DNA of 41,413 nt, from the NCBI GenBank assembly GCA_019636245.1, contig JAHBXX010000038.1, positions 1-41,413 on the forward strand, given 5' to 3'. Source of the DNA: Planctomycetota bacterium (lineage in GTDB: Bacteria > Planctomycetota > UBA1135 > UBA2386). The position numbers and the translations under genes are program-made. Numbering within the stretch: position 1 is the stretch's first letter; every line of letters begins with the position of its first letter. The notes beneath the pieces are model-generated. The model was given only the letters and a program-made list of their open reading frames with translations. It was not told where the DNA came from and did no database searches. This document shows positions 33,326 to 41,413 of the stretch, in pieces.

Positions 33326-33751
33326 GTGCACGCACCCCACAGCGAGACCCCCGAGCCCGAGGTGCGGGCGCTCACGGCGCTGGCCCGCGTGGGCCTGCTC
33401 GCCGTGCGCGCCCTGCTCGCCCTGGTCGGCCTCGCCGCGATCGGCGGCGCGGTCTACGCCGTGTTCGAGCCGGCGGCGTTCCACGCCGAGCCGAGCGCCG
33501 TGCCGCCGTGCGGCGAACGCATCGCCCGCAGCGCGGTGTTCGTCGGCATGGGCCTGCCGCTCGTGCTGCCGGCGGGCTGGATGTTCGGGCGCGGGCGCTG
33601 GGCGGCGCTGGCGCTCGGCCTGTTCGTGGTCGCCGCGCCGATGCCGCTCGAAGCCGCCCCGGCGCATGGCCTGTTGCGGGCGCTGGCCGTGGGCGTGGGC
33701 ACGGCGGCCACCGCGGTCTGGCAGACCCTGTGGCGCCTGCACCGGGCGTGA
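33326..33751 (+). CDS. Hypothetical small membrane protein
   Basis: A 141-aa protein with about three hydrophobic helices: LLAVRALLALVGLAAIGGAVY, SAVFVGMGLPLVLPAGWMF and ALALGLFVVAAPMPL, with a fourth weaker segment near the C-terminus. The N-terminus is short and acidic, the C-terminus is basic (WRLHRA), so it likely sits in the inner membrane. No family is recognised. The GTG start fits the -10 box 6 nt upstream. It is divergent from the biotin carboxylase operon and ends 7 bp from the convergent icd gene. The opposite strand here has long frames but with poor, Arg-rich composition. Confidence 0.62.
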   Translation: MHAPHSETPEPEVRALTALARVGLLAVRALLALVGLAAIGGAVYAVFEPAAFHAEPSAVPPCGERIARSAVFVGMGLPLVLPAGWMFGRGRWAALALGLFVVAAPMPLEAAPAHGLLRALAVGVGTAATAVWQTLWRLHRA

Positions 33752-33758
33752 GCCCGCC

Positions 33759-34979
<1,221 letters not shown>

Positions 34980-35012
34980 TGGCTGACTTCGTCGCGGTGG
35001 AGGGGGTCGCCG

Positions 35013-35018
35013 AGTCTA
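35013..35018 (-). promoter_or_regulatory. -10 box of icd
   Basis: On the minus strand GGCTAGACTCGG contains TAGACT, 33 nt upstream of the icd ATG. No clear -35 is visible. Confidence 0.35.
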
Positions 35019-35067
35019 GCCGCCGCCCCGCCGGCCTGCATGCGCAGGCTGGCGCCGCTGCGACCGG

Positions 35068-36414
35068 CTACTCGGGACCCTCGGGCCGCACCAGGCGGCT
35101 CATCGCCGACTCGCGCTGCTTCAGGAGGAACCAGACCCGTCGCGCCGATGGCACCGGGCCGGCGAACCAGTCGCGCGGCCGCTGCAGCCGGGCGCGGTCG
35201 TAGACCGGCAGCAACGCGTCGACGTGCTCGTCGAGGCTCGGCGACGGCGGCGGGCGGCGGCGGCGCAGTTCGGCCCAGAGGCCGGGTTCGTCGACGAAGC
35301 GCCGCAGCGCCGCGGCGAGGTCGGCGTCGTCGCCGGCGCGGGTCGCCAGGCCGCCGCCGGCGGCCCGCTCGGGCAGCGCGCCGAGATCGCTGGTCACGCA
35401 CGGCAGACCGAGCTCGAAGCACTCGTCGAGCACCAGTCCATACGTCTCCAGGCACGTGCTCGGGAACACGCCGACGTGAGGCCGCGCGGCGTGCAGCTGG
35501 CGGGCCTCGAACGCGCCGTGGAAGGTGACGGGCAGGCCGGCGGCGAGCGCGCGCAGCTCGCGGTCGAACGCGGCGCTCTCGACGTCGCCGAGCACGTGCA
35601 GCTCGACGCGGCCGGGGCGCTCGCCGGCCAGGCGGCGGAACGCGCGCAGCAGCACGTCGACGCCCTTGTGGCGTCCCACGCCGCCCCAGAACACGAAGCG
35701 CAGCGGCTCGCCGGCGGCCGGCGGCGGCAGCGGCGGCAGCCGGTCGAAACGCGGCTGGTAGCCCAGCGGCAGCACTTCGTAGCGGTCGGCCGGCACGTCG
35801 GTCGTCTCGGCGAGCAGCACCGCGGTGCTGGCGACGGCGACGATCACCGCCCGCGCCATGGACAGCTCGGCGCGATAGTGGTCGCGGAACAGCTCGATGC
35901 CGGCCGCGACCTCGCCCTCCTGCTCGTAGCCGTGTCGCGGCACGCAGTCGGCGCAGCTCGCCACCGACAGCACGCGGCGGCACGCCTGGTCGCCGGCGCG
36001 GCGACGGAACGCCCGCGGGCAGCTGGTGTAGTGATCGTGCAGCGTCACGACCGCCGGCACCTTCTCCTGCCAGCAGACGTCGACCAGGTTGCAGGTCAGC
36101 CGCAGCCAGTGGTGCACGTGCACGATCGCCGGGCGCAGGGTCTGCAGCAGCTCGCGGAACCGCTGCTCGACGACCGGATGCCACATCTTCGCGTGGTGGT
36201 CGAAGAACAGGTCGTCGCGGTGCAGCCGGTGCACCGGCAGCCCGTCGACCTCGCCGCGCTCGAGCGTGACGTCCTGGCGCCACTGCTTGCTGCCGCTCAG
36301 CACCTGCACGTCGAGCCCGCGCGCGCGCTGCCGCTGCGCCAGGTCGAACAGGTACGACTCGGTGCCGCCGCGGCTCTCCGGCGGGAACTGGTGGACCACG
36401 TGCAGGACGTCCAC
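35068..36414 (-). CDS. Glycosyltransferase, GT4 family
   Basis: A 448-aa GT-B fold enzyme. The N-terminal domain begins MDVLHVVHQFPPESRGGTES, with the Gly-rich acceptor loop, and has VHVHHWLRLTCNLVD. The C-terminal donor domain has RFVFWGGVGRHKGVDVLLRA, then the family motif ETYGLVLDECFELGLPCVTS, where the E-x7-E pair (ETYGLVLDE) binds the nucleotide sugar. Cysteines at CPRAF, ACRRVL and CADC resemble the insert found in several GT4 enzymes of polysaccharide clusters. Donor and acceptor are unknown. No other polysaccharide genes are adjacent. It is divergent from the ECF sigma gene, 120 bp away. Confidence 0.9.
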   Translation of the reverse strand: MDVLHVVHQFPPESRGGTESYLFDLAQRQRARGLDVQVLSGSKQWRQDVTLERGEVDGLPVHRLHRDDLFFDHHAKMWHPVVEQRFRELLQTLRPAIVHVHHWLRLTCNLVDVCWQEKVPAVVTLHDHYTSCPRAFRRRAGDQACRRVLSVASCADCVPRHGYEQEGEVAAGIELFRDHYRAELSMARAVIVAVASTAVLLAETTDVPADRYEVLPLGYQPRFDRLPPLPPPAAGEPLRFVFWGGVGRHKGVDVLLRAFRRLAGERPGRVELHVLGDVESAAFDRELRALAAGLPVTFHGAFEARQLHAARPHVGVFPSTCLETYGLVLDECFELGLPCVTSDLGALPERAAGGGLATRAGDDADLAAALRRFVDEPGLWAELRRRRPPPSPSLDEHVDALLPVYDRARLQRPRDWFAGPVPSARRVWFLLKQRESAMSRLVRPEGPE

Positions 36415-36521
36415 GGCTCAGGCCTCGGGCGCTGGGTCCACCGACGACATGCCGCCATGGTCGCCGGCGCCGGCGGCCAGTCAACTGCACGTCGCGGCGA
36501 TGCCGGCCGCCGACCGCGGGC

Positions 36522-36527
36522 TATGCT
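36522..36527 (+). promoter_or_regulatory. -10 box of the ECF sigma gene (leaderless)
   Basis: GGCTATGCTCGG carries TATGCT 7 nt upstream of the ATG at 36535, so transcription should begin at or next to the start codon. The ATG inside this box (36523) is therefore an unlikely start. Confidence 0.45.
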
Positions 36528-36534
36528 CGGCCGC

Positions 36535-37131
36535 ATGGAACGCGACCTGGCCGCCGAGATCGCCGCCGCCCGCCGCGGCGAGCCCCATGCGGTCGACAGC
36601 CTGTTCGCCCGCAACCTGCCGCCGCTGGTGGCGTTCATCCGCGCCCGCGCCGGCAAGGCGATCGCCGCCCGCGAATCGGCGCACGACATCGCCCAGTCGG
36701 TGTTCCGCGAGGTGCTGCAGGACGTCGACCAGATCAAGCTCGAGGGCGAGGGCGCGTTCCGCAACTGGCTGTTCCAGCAGGCGACCCGCAAGGTGCTCGA
36801 CCGCGCCAAGTTCCACGGCCGCGAACGGCGCGACGTCGCGCGCGAGCAGGCGATCCCGGAGGCCGGACCGGCCGCCGACGCGATCCTGGCCTGCTACGCC
36901 TCGATCGCGACCCCGAGCCGGCATGCCGCGGCGAAGGAGGAGCTGCAGCGGTTCGAGGCAGCGGTGCAGGACCTGCCCGAGAACCAGCGCGACGCGCTGA
37001 CCATGTCGCGGCTGATGGGCCTCTCCTACGAGCAGATCGCGGCGCAGATGGGCACCACCGAGTCGGCGGTGCGCGGCCTGGTGGCGCGCGGCCTCGCCGC
37101 ACTGTCGTCGGCGCTCGACGACGAAGGCTGA
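36535..37131 (+). CDS. ECF-type RNA polymerase sigma factor
   Basis: A 198-aa sigma-70 family protein. Region 2 is at about 20-90: ARESAHDIAQSVFREVLQDV corresponds to the -10-binding helices, and GEGAFRNWLFQQATRKVLDR to the core-binding end. Region 4 is at about 140-190: LPENQRDALTMSRLMGLSYE, then QIAAQMGTTESAVRGLVARG as the -35-binding helix-turn-helix. No membrane helix or fusion partner is present, in contrast to the sigma fusion at 4282, and no adjacent anti-sigma gene is evident. The start at 36535 gives the normal ECF length. The next gene, a HEAT-repeat protein, is convergent, 16 bp away. Confidence 0.9.
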   Translation: MERDLAAEIAAARRGEPHAVDSLFARNLPPLVAFIRARAGKAIAARESAHDIAQSVFREVLQDVDQIKLEGEGAFRNWLFQQATRKVLDRAKFHGRERRDVAREQAIPEAGPAADAILACYASIATPSRHAAAKEELQRFEAAVQDLPENQRDALTMSRLMGLSYEQIAAQMGTTESAVRGLVARGLAALSSALDDEG

Positions 37132-37147
37132 GGCCGGCGGGCCGCGG

Positions 37148-39007
37148 TCACGAACCGCCCTGCAGCGCGCGGCTCGCCGAACCACGCACGTTCTCGTCCG
37201 GGTCCTGCTGGGCGATGCGCTGCAGCGCCTCGCGCGCGGCGGGCTCGCTGCGGCGGGCGAGCACGAGCACGCACTCGTGCCGCACCGCGGGCATCGGATC
37301 GGTCAGGCCACGGTCGATCAGGATCGTGACCGCGACCGGGTCGGCGATGCGGCGCAGGGCGACGCAGGCGGCCGCGCGCACGGCCGGGTCGGCATGGTCG
37401 AGGTGGCACCGCGCGATCTGCACCGTCTGCGCGGGTGCGGCGTTGCCGATCGCGAGGAGCCACGTGCGCAGATCGCCGCGCGCCGCCGCATCGGCCTCCA
37501 TGTCCAGCAGCGCCGCCAGCGGGCTGCGGCCGTCGGCCAGGGCGGAGCCGCTGCGCGGGGCCAGCGCACCGAGCACCAGCAGCGCGCCCTCGCGCCCGTC
37601 GAAGTCGCTGCCGGCGTCACGGTGCAGACCCGCGACCAGCTGCGGTGACGGAGCCTCGAGCTGCAGCGTGGCGATCGTCGCCGCCTGGCGGATGTCGAAG
37701 CCCTGGCTGCGGTCGCTGCGGACCGCGTCCAGCGCCGCCTGCGCGCTCGGCGTGCCGGCCGCGCCGAGCGCCGACAGGGCGACGCCCGCCAGCTCGCCCG
37801 GCAGCTGCCGCGTATCGAGGCGTTCGCGGATGCCGGCCACGACCTCGTCGTCGAGGCGGGCCAGCCACTGGAGCTGCTGGAACGCCGCGTCCACGGCTTC
37901 GGCGTCCGCCGGCGCTTGCGCCAGCAGTTGCTGCAGCCGATCGAGCAGCTGGTCGAGGCTGACGCCGGCCAGGCGCTGCTGCCAGGCCTGGCGCTCGTTG
38001 TCGGCGGCGAACCGGCCCACCTGTTCGCCGGCGCCCGAGGCCGGGGCGGTGGCGCGCCGCCACGCCGCGGTCAAGTCCTCGTCGACGGACACGTGCGCGC
38101 TGGCCACGAGCCGCGCGGTGGCGCGGCGTTCGGTGCGCAGCTGCAGTTCGAGCAGCGGCAGCGCCAGGGTCATGGTCTCGTCGAGCATCGCCATGGCGAG
38201 CCAGCCGTGCTCGAGGGCGAAGGTCGCTTCGCCGTGGCCGCGCAGCGCGTGGGCCGGCAGCTCGTCGTGGCCGGCGACCTGCGTGTAGTGCCGCCGCGTG
38301 CGCCGCACCCGCACCTCGTCGTCCGCGGCCGGCAGCACCTCGTAGCGTGCTGCGTAGTCGCCGGTGGTGTCGCTCTCGGCCGCGTCCCAGTCCGCGTCGC
38401 CGGCGGCCGGCGCCTGGAACCGCAGCACGCCGTGCATGCCGCGCAGGAAGTTGCGCTGGTCGCCGTCGAGGCCCTCGGCGAAGCCAAGGCCCAGCACCCT
38501 GCCCCGGGCATCGAGCCGCACCAGCAGCGGCGTGGCCGCGGCCGCCACGAGGCTCTGCTGCACGGGGTCGCCCTCGATCGCCCGGCCATCGGCGCCGAGG
38601 AACACGAGCCCATCGAGCTGCTCGCGCACCAGCACTTCGTCGCCACGGCGGTCGAGCACCATCGCGGTGAGATTGCCCTCGACGTGCAGTCGACCACCGG
38701 GCTGGGTGCCCGCCTCGGGGCTGTGCAGGGTGAAGTCGCTGCGGTCCTCGAGGCGGTAGACGAAGTTCGCCCCCGCAGGAGCGCCCAGGCAGCCTGCCCG
38801 CGCACCGGCAGCGCGGGTCGACGCGCCGGTGTCGGCCACGAGCGCGCTGTCCGAGCCGGTGCCCGCCACCGCGGCGGCCGGGCGTTCGGCCGGCAGCTGC
38901 GGCGCCTCGGTCCAGGCCCAGTGGGCAAGCGCGGCGAGGGCAGCGCCGAACACCACCACGGAGCCGGCCACGGCGAGCAGGAGACGAGCGGAAGGCTGGG
39001 AGCGCAT
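37148..39007 (-). CDS. Membrane-anchored HEAT-repeat protein
   Basis: A 619-aa protein with one N-terminal hydrophobic helix (LLLAVAGSVVVFGAALAAL) after a short basic start. Residues about 60-290 form a beta-rich domain (FVYRLEDRSDFTLHSP, LHVEGNLTAMVLDRRGDEVL). The C-terminal third carries HEAT-like helix pairs, the last being HADPAVRAAACVALRRIADP, AVRHECVLVLARRSEP and DENVRGSASRALQGG. The beta domain followed by helical repeats is reminiscent of vitellogenin/lipoprotein-like architecture, which I cannot confirm. The frame is open 69 codons further upstream, but the start at 39005-39007 matches the membrane segment and lies after a long non-coding stretch. Function unknown. Confidence 0.75.
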   Translation of the reverse strand: MRSQPSARLLLAVAGSVVVFGAALAALAHWAWTEAPQLPAERPAAAVAGTGSDSALVADTGASTRAAGARAGCLGAPAGANFVYRLEDRSDFTLHSPEAGTQPGGRLHVEGNLTAMVLDRRGDEVLVREQLDGLVFLGADGRAIEGDPVQQSLVAAAATPLLVRLDARGRVLGLGFAEGLDGDQRNFLRGMHGVLRFQAPAAGDADWDAAESDTTGDYAARYEVLPAADDEVRVRRTRRHYTQVAGHDELPAHALRGHGEATFALEHGWLAMAMLDETMTLALPLLELQLRTERRATARLVASAHVSVDEDLTAAWRRATAPASGAGEQVGRFAADNERQAWQQRLAGVSLDQLLDRLQQLLAQAPADAEAVDAAFQQLQWLARLDDEVVAGIRERLDTRQLPGELAGVALSALGAAGTPSAQAALDAVRSDRSQGFDIRQAATIATLQLEAPSPQLVAGLHRDAGSDFDGREGALLVLGALAPRSGSALADGRSPLAALLDMEADAAARGDLRTWLLAIGNAAPAQTVQIARCHLDHADPAVRAAACVALRRIADPVAVTILIDRGLTDPMPAVRHECVLVLARRSEPAAREALQRIAQQDPDENVRGSASRALQGGS

Positions 39008-39269
39008 GCCGGTCGAGCGACGCCGGGGCGCGTGCTGTTCGCGGCGCCGGCAGAAATCGCCGGCTGGGGCCTGCGGCGGCTTCCCCAACCCGAAGAGTCG
39101 CCACAAGAGCTTTCTAGGCTGCCATTTATGGACTTCCCAGGCCGCCATCCGGACCTTGTTCTGCGTTGGTCCTGATGTGCGGTGGTGGCCGGGCGGGTCG
39201 GCTTGCGCGATCACGCGGCGGCGGGTTGCAGGGGGTCCCTTTTCCGCTTGCCGCTGCCAGCCATTCGCC

Positions 39270-39614
39270 TCACCGCGAAATCAGCTGCTCCCAGAATGCT
39301 CCTACGTCACCCACCCCATGGGTGGCCCAGTGAGCGGTGGCGTGGGCGCGTCTCTCCTGGCCCCTCGCGGCCAGAGCATCCCCGCGATTCGGCACGATCG
39401 GCACGCTCCGCACCCCCGAGGCTCCGAGTGTGTCGCCATTCGCCGCCAGGACGACGAACTGGATGTGGATCCACTGCTCCGGGTCCTGCGGAGCCGCGGG
39501 CGGAGGCACCGAGATGAACCGAGGCCGGTGCGAAGGATGTGCGTAGGACTCATCAGCAACCCTCGTAACGCTCGCTCTGCAATACCGTCGCGTGTTGCAC
39601 AGCAAGTCGGTCAC
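39270..39614 (-). CDS. Small hypothetical protein coupled to the upstream gene
   Basis: A 114-aa frame starting at GTG 39612-39614, one base after the stop of the upstream gene. Codon use is consistent with a real gene, and the middle section (WIHIQFVVLAANGDTLGAS) and end (GVGDVGAFWEQLISR) are protein-like. The first ~28 residues (LLCNTRRYCRASVTRVADES) look less natural, so the true start may lie within or the gene may have been joined by a frameshift. No family is recognised. It is the last gene of the third accessory cassette. Confidence 0.5.
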   Translation of the reverse strand: MTDLLCNTRRYCRASVTRVADESYAHPSHRPRFISVPPPAAPQDPEQWIHIQFVVLAANGDTLGASGVRSVPIVPNRGDALAARGQERRAHATAHWATHGVGDVGAFWEQLISR

Positions 39615-39615
39615 G

Positions 39616-40327
39616 CTACTTCTCGACCAGGTGGATGTCGATACGCGTCACCTTGGCGGGGCTCAGCTCAGTGGCCGGATGATGCAATTCGCGGTAGGCT
39701 ATCGACTTCACGTCCACCGTCACAGAGCTTCCCGTCAGCCATCTCCTGATGACACCACGCTCCGGCCGGTAGTTGGCGATGGCGGGCCCTCTGCCCTTTT
39801 CGTTGCGCAGGGACAAGACGATGGGGCACAGCACTTCATGCGTTGGGTAGTGGACCACGATCTCGACAGGTGACACAGGCTCCCCCAACTCGAACACCCA
39901 CTCCTCCGCTGACGAGCCATCCACCACGACCTTCTTTCCCGATAGCGCATTCATGAGCACGAAATCCGTCTGCGTAGGGCGCACTTCGTAGCTGCCATGC
40001 GGTACCCCTGAGGCACCCTCCAATCGACGTGCACGACAGGCTCCTGTGCGTAGACGACACTCTCTCGCGACCCACCCAGATCGCAAATGCCTGCGGCAAC
40101 GGCTCCGATGACTCCGAAGCCACAACGCGAACCCTGATGACAAGCTCCTCGCGGCGGTTTGCGACATACAGCGCGCTCACAGGGTCAGCGCGCCCTTGTG
40201 TTGGATGCATTTCGCCATCTGACGGGACAGCGACACCGTCCGGCAACGGGCTCGACCAATGCACCGCGTACGCGATCACAAGGATGGCGCAAGCGATGCA
40301 GAGAGCCACCGGAAGCCAGCGGGTCAT
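39616..40327 (-). pseudogene. Membrane-anchored protein gene with two frameshifts
   Basis: Three successive frames give one coherent protein. Frame 1, from ATG 40325-40327, has a hydrophobic helix (WLPVALCIACAILVIAYAV) and continues to QAFAIWVG. Frame 2 gives SRESVVYAQEPVVHVDWRVP. Frame 3 gives GSYEVRPTQTDFVLMNALSG and runs to HLVEK and stop. Adding one G to the GGG run (C3 at 40071-40073 on the plus strand) and one to the GGGG run (C4 at 40005-40008) restores a single ~237-residue frame. It starts 2 nt after the upstream Cys-rich gene stops, so it is in an operon. The breaks are either recent mutations or homopolymer sequencing errors. Family unknown. Confidence 0.6.
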
Positions 40328-40329
40328 TT

Positions 40330-40794
40330 CTAGACGCACTCGCACATATAGAAGTTGCTACTCCCAGTCGGCGGAGGATCTGGCTGATGCTGTCGTTCGC
40401 ACTCGCTCTTCTGTCCGCATTCGTCTTTCTCGCACGCCCAGTCTTCGCACTCCCCCGACGCCTCTGCTTGGTAGGCCACCCCTCGACACAGCACCCCAGC
40501 AACACCCCCCTGACACTTACATGAGAAGAAGGTGCCTGCCCCACCCTCGGAGGCGGAAGTAACGCAATCGTCGCCGATACATGCATTCGTTGGACAGCCT
40601 CCGAAGGTGATGGAGCCGTCCGACCAGACTCTGAGGAATGGGGTGCAGCCATTGCCGACAGGTCTTGCCATGGCAGCATACGCAATTTCGCCACCCGGAG
40701 AAATGGGGCGCGCGTCCGGCATCGACCTCTCGCGCGTCGCGCCTGACGTGTCAATCACGAACATGGCCGAGCAGGCGAGAGCCGTAAGCAACAT
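40330..40794 (-). CDS. Cys-rich secreted protein, unknown function
   Basis: A 154-aa protein with a short signal peptide (MLLTALACSAMFVIDTSGA). The mature part has 13 Cys residues arranged in clusters: GGCPTNACIGDDC, FFSCKCQGG and a C-terminal GECEDWACEKDECGQKSECE followed by YMCECV. This suggests a small disulfide-rich extracellular domain. No known family is recognised. The frame is open a long way upstream, but that part overlaps the sigma-like gene and is Arg-rich, so the start at 40792-40794 is preferred. It is followed after 2 nt by the frameshifted membrane protein gene. Confidence 0.6.
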   Translation of the reverse strand: MLLTALACSAMFVIDTSGATRERSMPDARPISPGGEIAYAAMARPVGNGCTPFLRVWSDGSITFGGCPTNACIGDDCVTSASEGGAGTFFSCKCQGGVAGVLCRGVAYQAEASGECEDWACEKDECGQKSECERQHQPDPPPTGSSNFYMCECV

Positions 40795-40897
40795 GTTGGC
40801 AGTCTGCGTCGTAGCCTCCAGTCTTCGAGTCTTCAGGAAGTTGTGCCGACGACAGCCCCTGCAGGGCCGCTCCAATAGCACCCGGGCGCAGCGCACG

Positions 40898-41359
40898 TCA
40901 CGTCCCCCGAGCAGACGATTCCTGACCGACGACACCGAGAATTCTCCGCACCCCCCGCAACAGCCGAGAACGCCTCTGCCATGCAGCAGCCTGCGACGAA
41001 GGCGGCGAGCCCGACTGGGTGGGGGTGACGGCGTAGTCGAACTCGGCGGCAAGGCTCGGGGGAAGCTGGCTCCGAACGCGCTGCAGTCCCGACAGGACAT
41101 CGAACACGCCCTCGCAAGCGGTTCGCGGCCCGGCGTCGCCAACGAGCCAGACGGTGTTCGTGCGCAGCTTCGCTGCCCTCGCGAGGCTCGCGGCGCGAGC
41201 GCGCAGCAGGTGCAGCAGGAACGCTTGCGGTCGCACGATTGCGCGGCCCGCTCGCTGTTCCTCGAGCAGGGCGACCAGAGCCTCCTGGGCGAGGTCCTCC
41301 GCCTCCAGGAACTGGCTCAACGGCGGCCTGCACAGGCGACGGCTGTGCCGCAAGGCCAT
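40898..41359 (-). CDS. Divergent sigma-70/ECF-like protein, 5' end uncertain
   Basis: At least 153 aa. Near the start, SQFLEAEDLAQEALVALLEE matches the core- and -10-binding part of sigma region 2. Near the end, SSQAAAWQRRSRLLRGVRRI resembles a degenerate region 4 helix-turn-helix. The linker between them is long. The frame remains open upstream of the first ATG (41357-41359), through DESAPSLLA and into the (GA)n microsatellite at the window edge, so the true start may lie outside. No other start codon occurs in frame in the visible part. It heads the third accessory cassette, as the sigma fusion heads the first. Confidence 0.55.
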   Translation of the reverse strand: MALRHSRRLCRPPLSQFLEAEDLAQEALVALLEEQRAGRAIVRPQAFLLHLLRARAASLARAAKLRTNTVWLVGDAGPRTACEGVFDVLSGLQRVRSQLPPSLAAEFDYAVTPTQSGSPPSSQAAAWQRRSRLLRGVRRILGVVGQESSARGT

Positions 41360-41386
41360 GGCAAGCAGCGAGGGAGCGCTCTCATC

Positions 41387-41412
41387 GAGAGAGAGAGAGA
41401 GAGAGAGAGAGA
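41387..41412. repeat. (GA)13 microsatellite at the window edge
   Basis: Thirteen uninterrupted GA dinucleotides, only 28 bp upstream of the first ATG of the sigma-like gene on the minus strand. If the gene extends into it, the repeat would encode Ser-Leu pairs and slippage would shift the frame. It could also be an assembly artefact because it lies at the end of the sequence. Confidence 0.85.
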
Positions 41413-41413
41413 C

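Overview
This is a GC-rich bacterial window, most probably from a Planctomycetota-like lineage. The evidence is indirect: an ECF sigma factor fused to a transmembrane and carboxypeptidase-regulatory-like region, many large secreted proteins with that fold or with PPC domains, few Shine-Dalgarno sequences, and genes whose -10 box sits almost on the start codon. There is no rRNA, tRNA, CRISPR array or transposase that I can recognise.

Region 1 (1-4.2 kb): the possible tail of an unknown gene, then on the minus strand an SLC13-type anion permease with two TrkA-C domains, a cardiolipin-synthase-like phospholipase D and a YdeI/DUF1801 protein.

Region 2 (4.2-19 kb), accessory: the sigma-TM-carboxypeptidase-regulatory fusion (4282-7305) is followed by two parallel minus-strand cassettes. 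Each has a ~400-bp leader repeat (R1), a small secreted protein, and a large membrane-anchored protein. Between the cassettes lies a decayed second copy (R2) of the promoter and first ~12 codons of the sigma fusion gene. A plus-strand lipoprotein, a 61-aa basic protein and another large carboxypeptidase-regulatory-like protein follow. Several genes here have visibly lower GC than the housekeeping part.

Region 3 (19-37 kb), mainly metabolic: a YhhQ-type queuosine-precursor transporter, a CxxCH lipoprotein, a lactate/malate-dehydrogenase-family enzyme, an AtuA / AtuA-C-like / phosphate-acyltransferase operon, two paralogous PPC-domain secreted proteins, an RlmN-like radical SAM methyltransferase, a MarR-DoxX-LigB dioxygenase set with a very clear promoter/operator, a split biotin-dependent carboxylase alpha subunit (biotin carboxylase + carrier) with a DinB-like protein, NADP isocitrate dehydrogenase, a GT4 glycosyltransferase and a free-standing ECF sigma factor.

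Region 4 (37-41.4 kb): a HEAT-repeat protein, then a third accessory minus-strand cassette: a divergent sigma-like protein, a Cys-rich secreted protein, a membrane protein broken by two frameshifts and a small coupled gene. The window ends in a (GA)13 microsatellite.

The most unusual aspects are the duplicated leader/secreted-protein cassettes next to a putatively membrane-tethered sigma factor, the recurrent leaderless-promoter architecture, and several frameshifts that each resolve by adding one base to a homopolymer. Those frameshifts could be sequencing errors or genuine decay.
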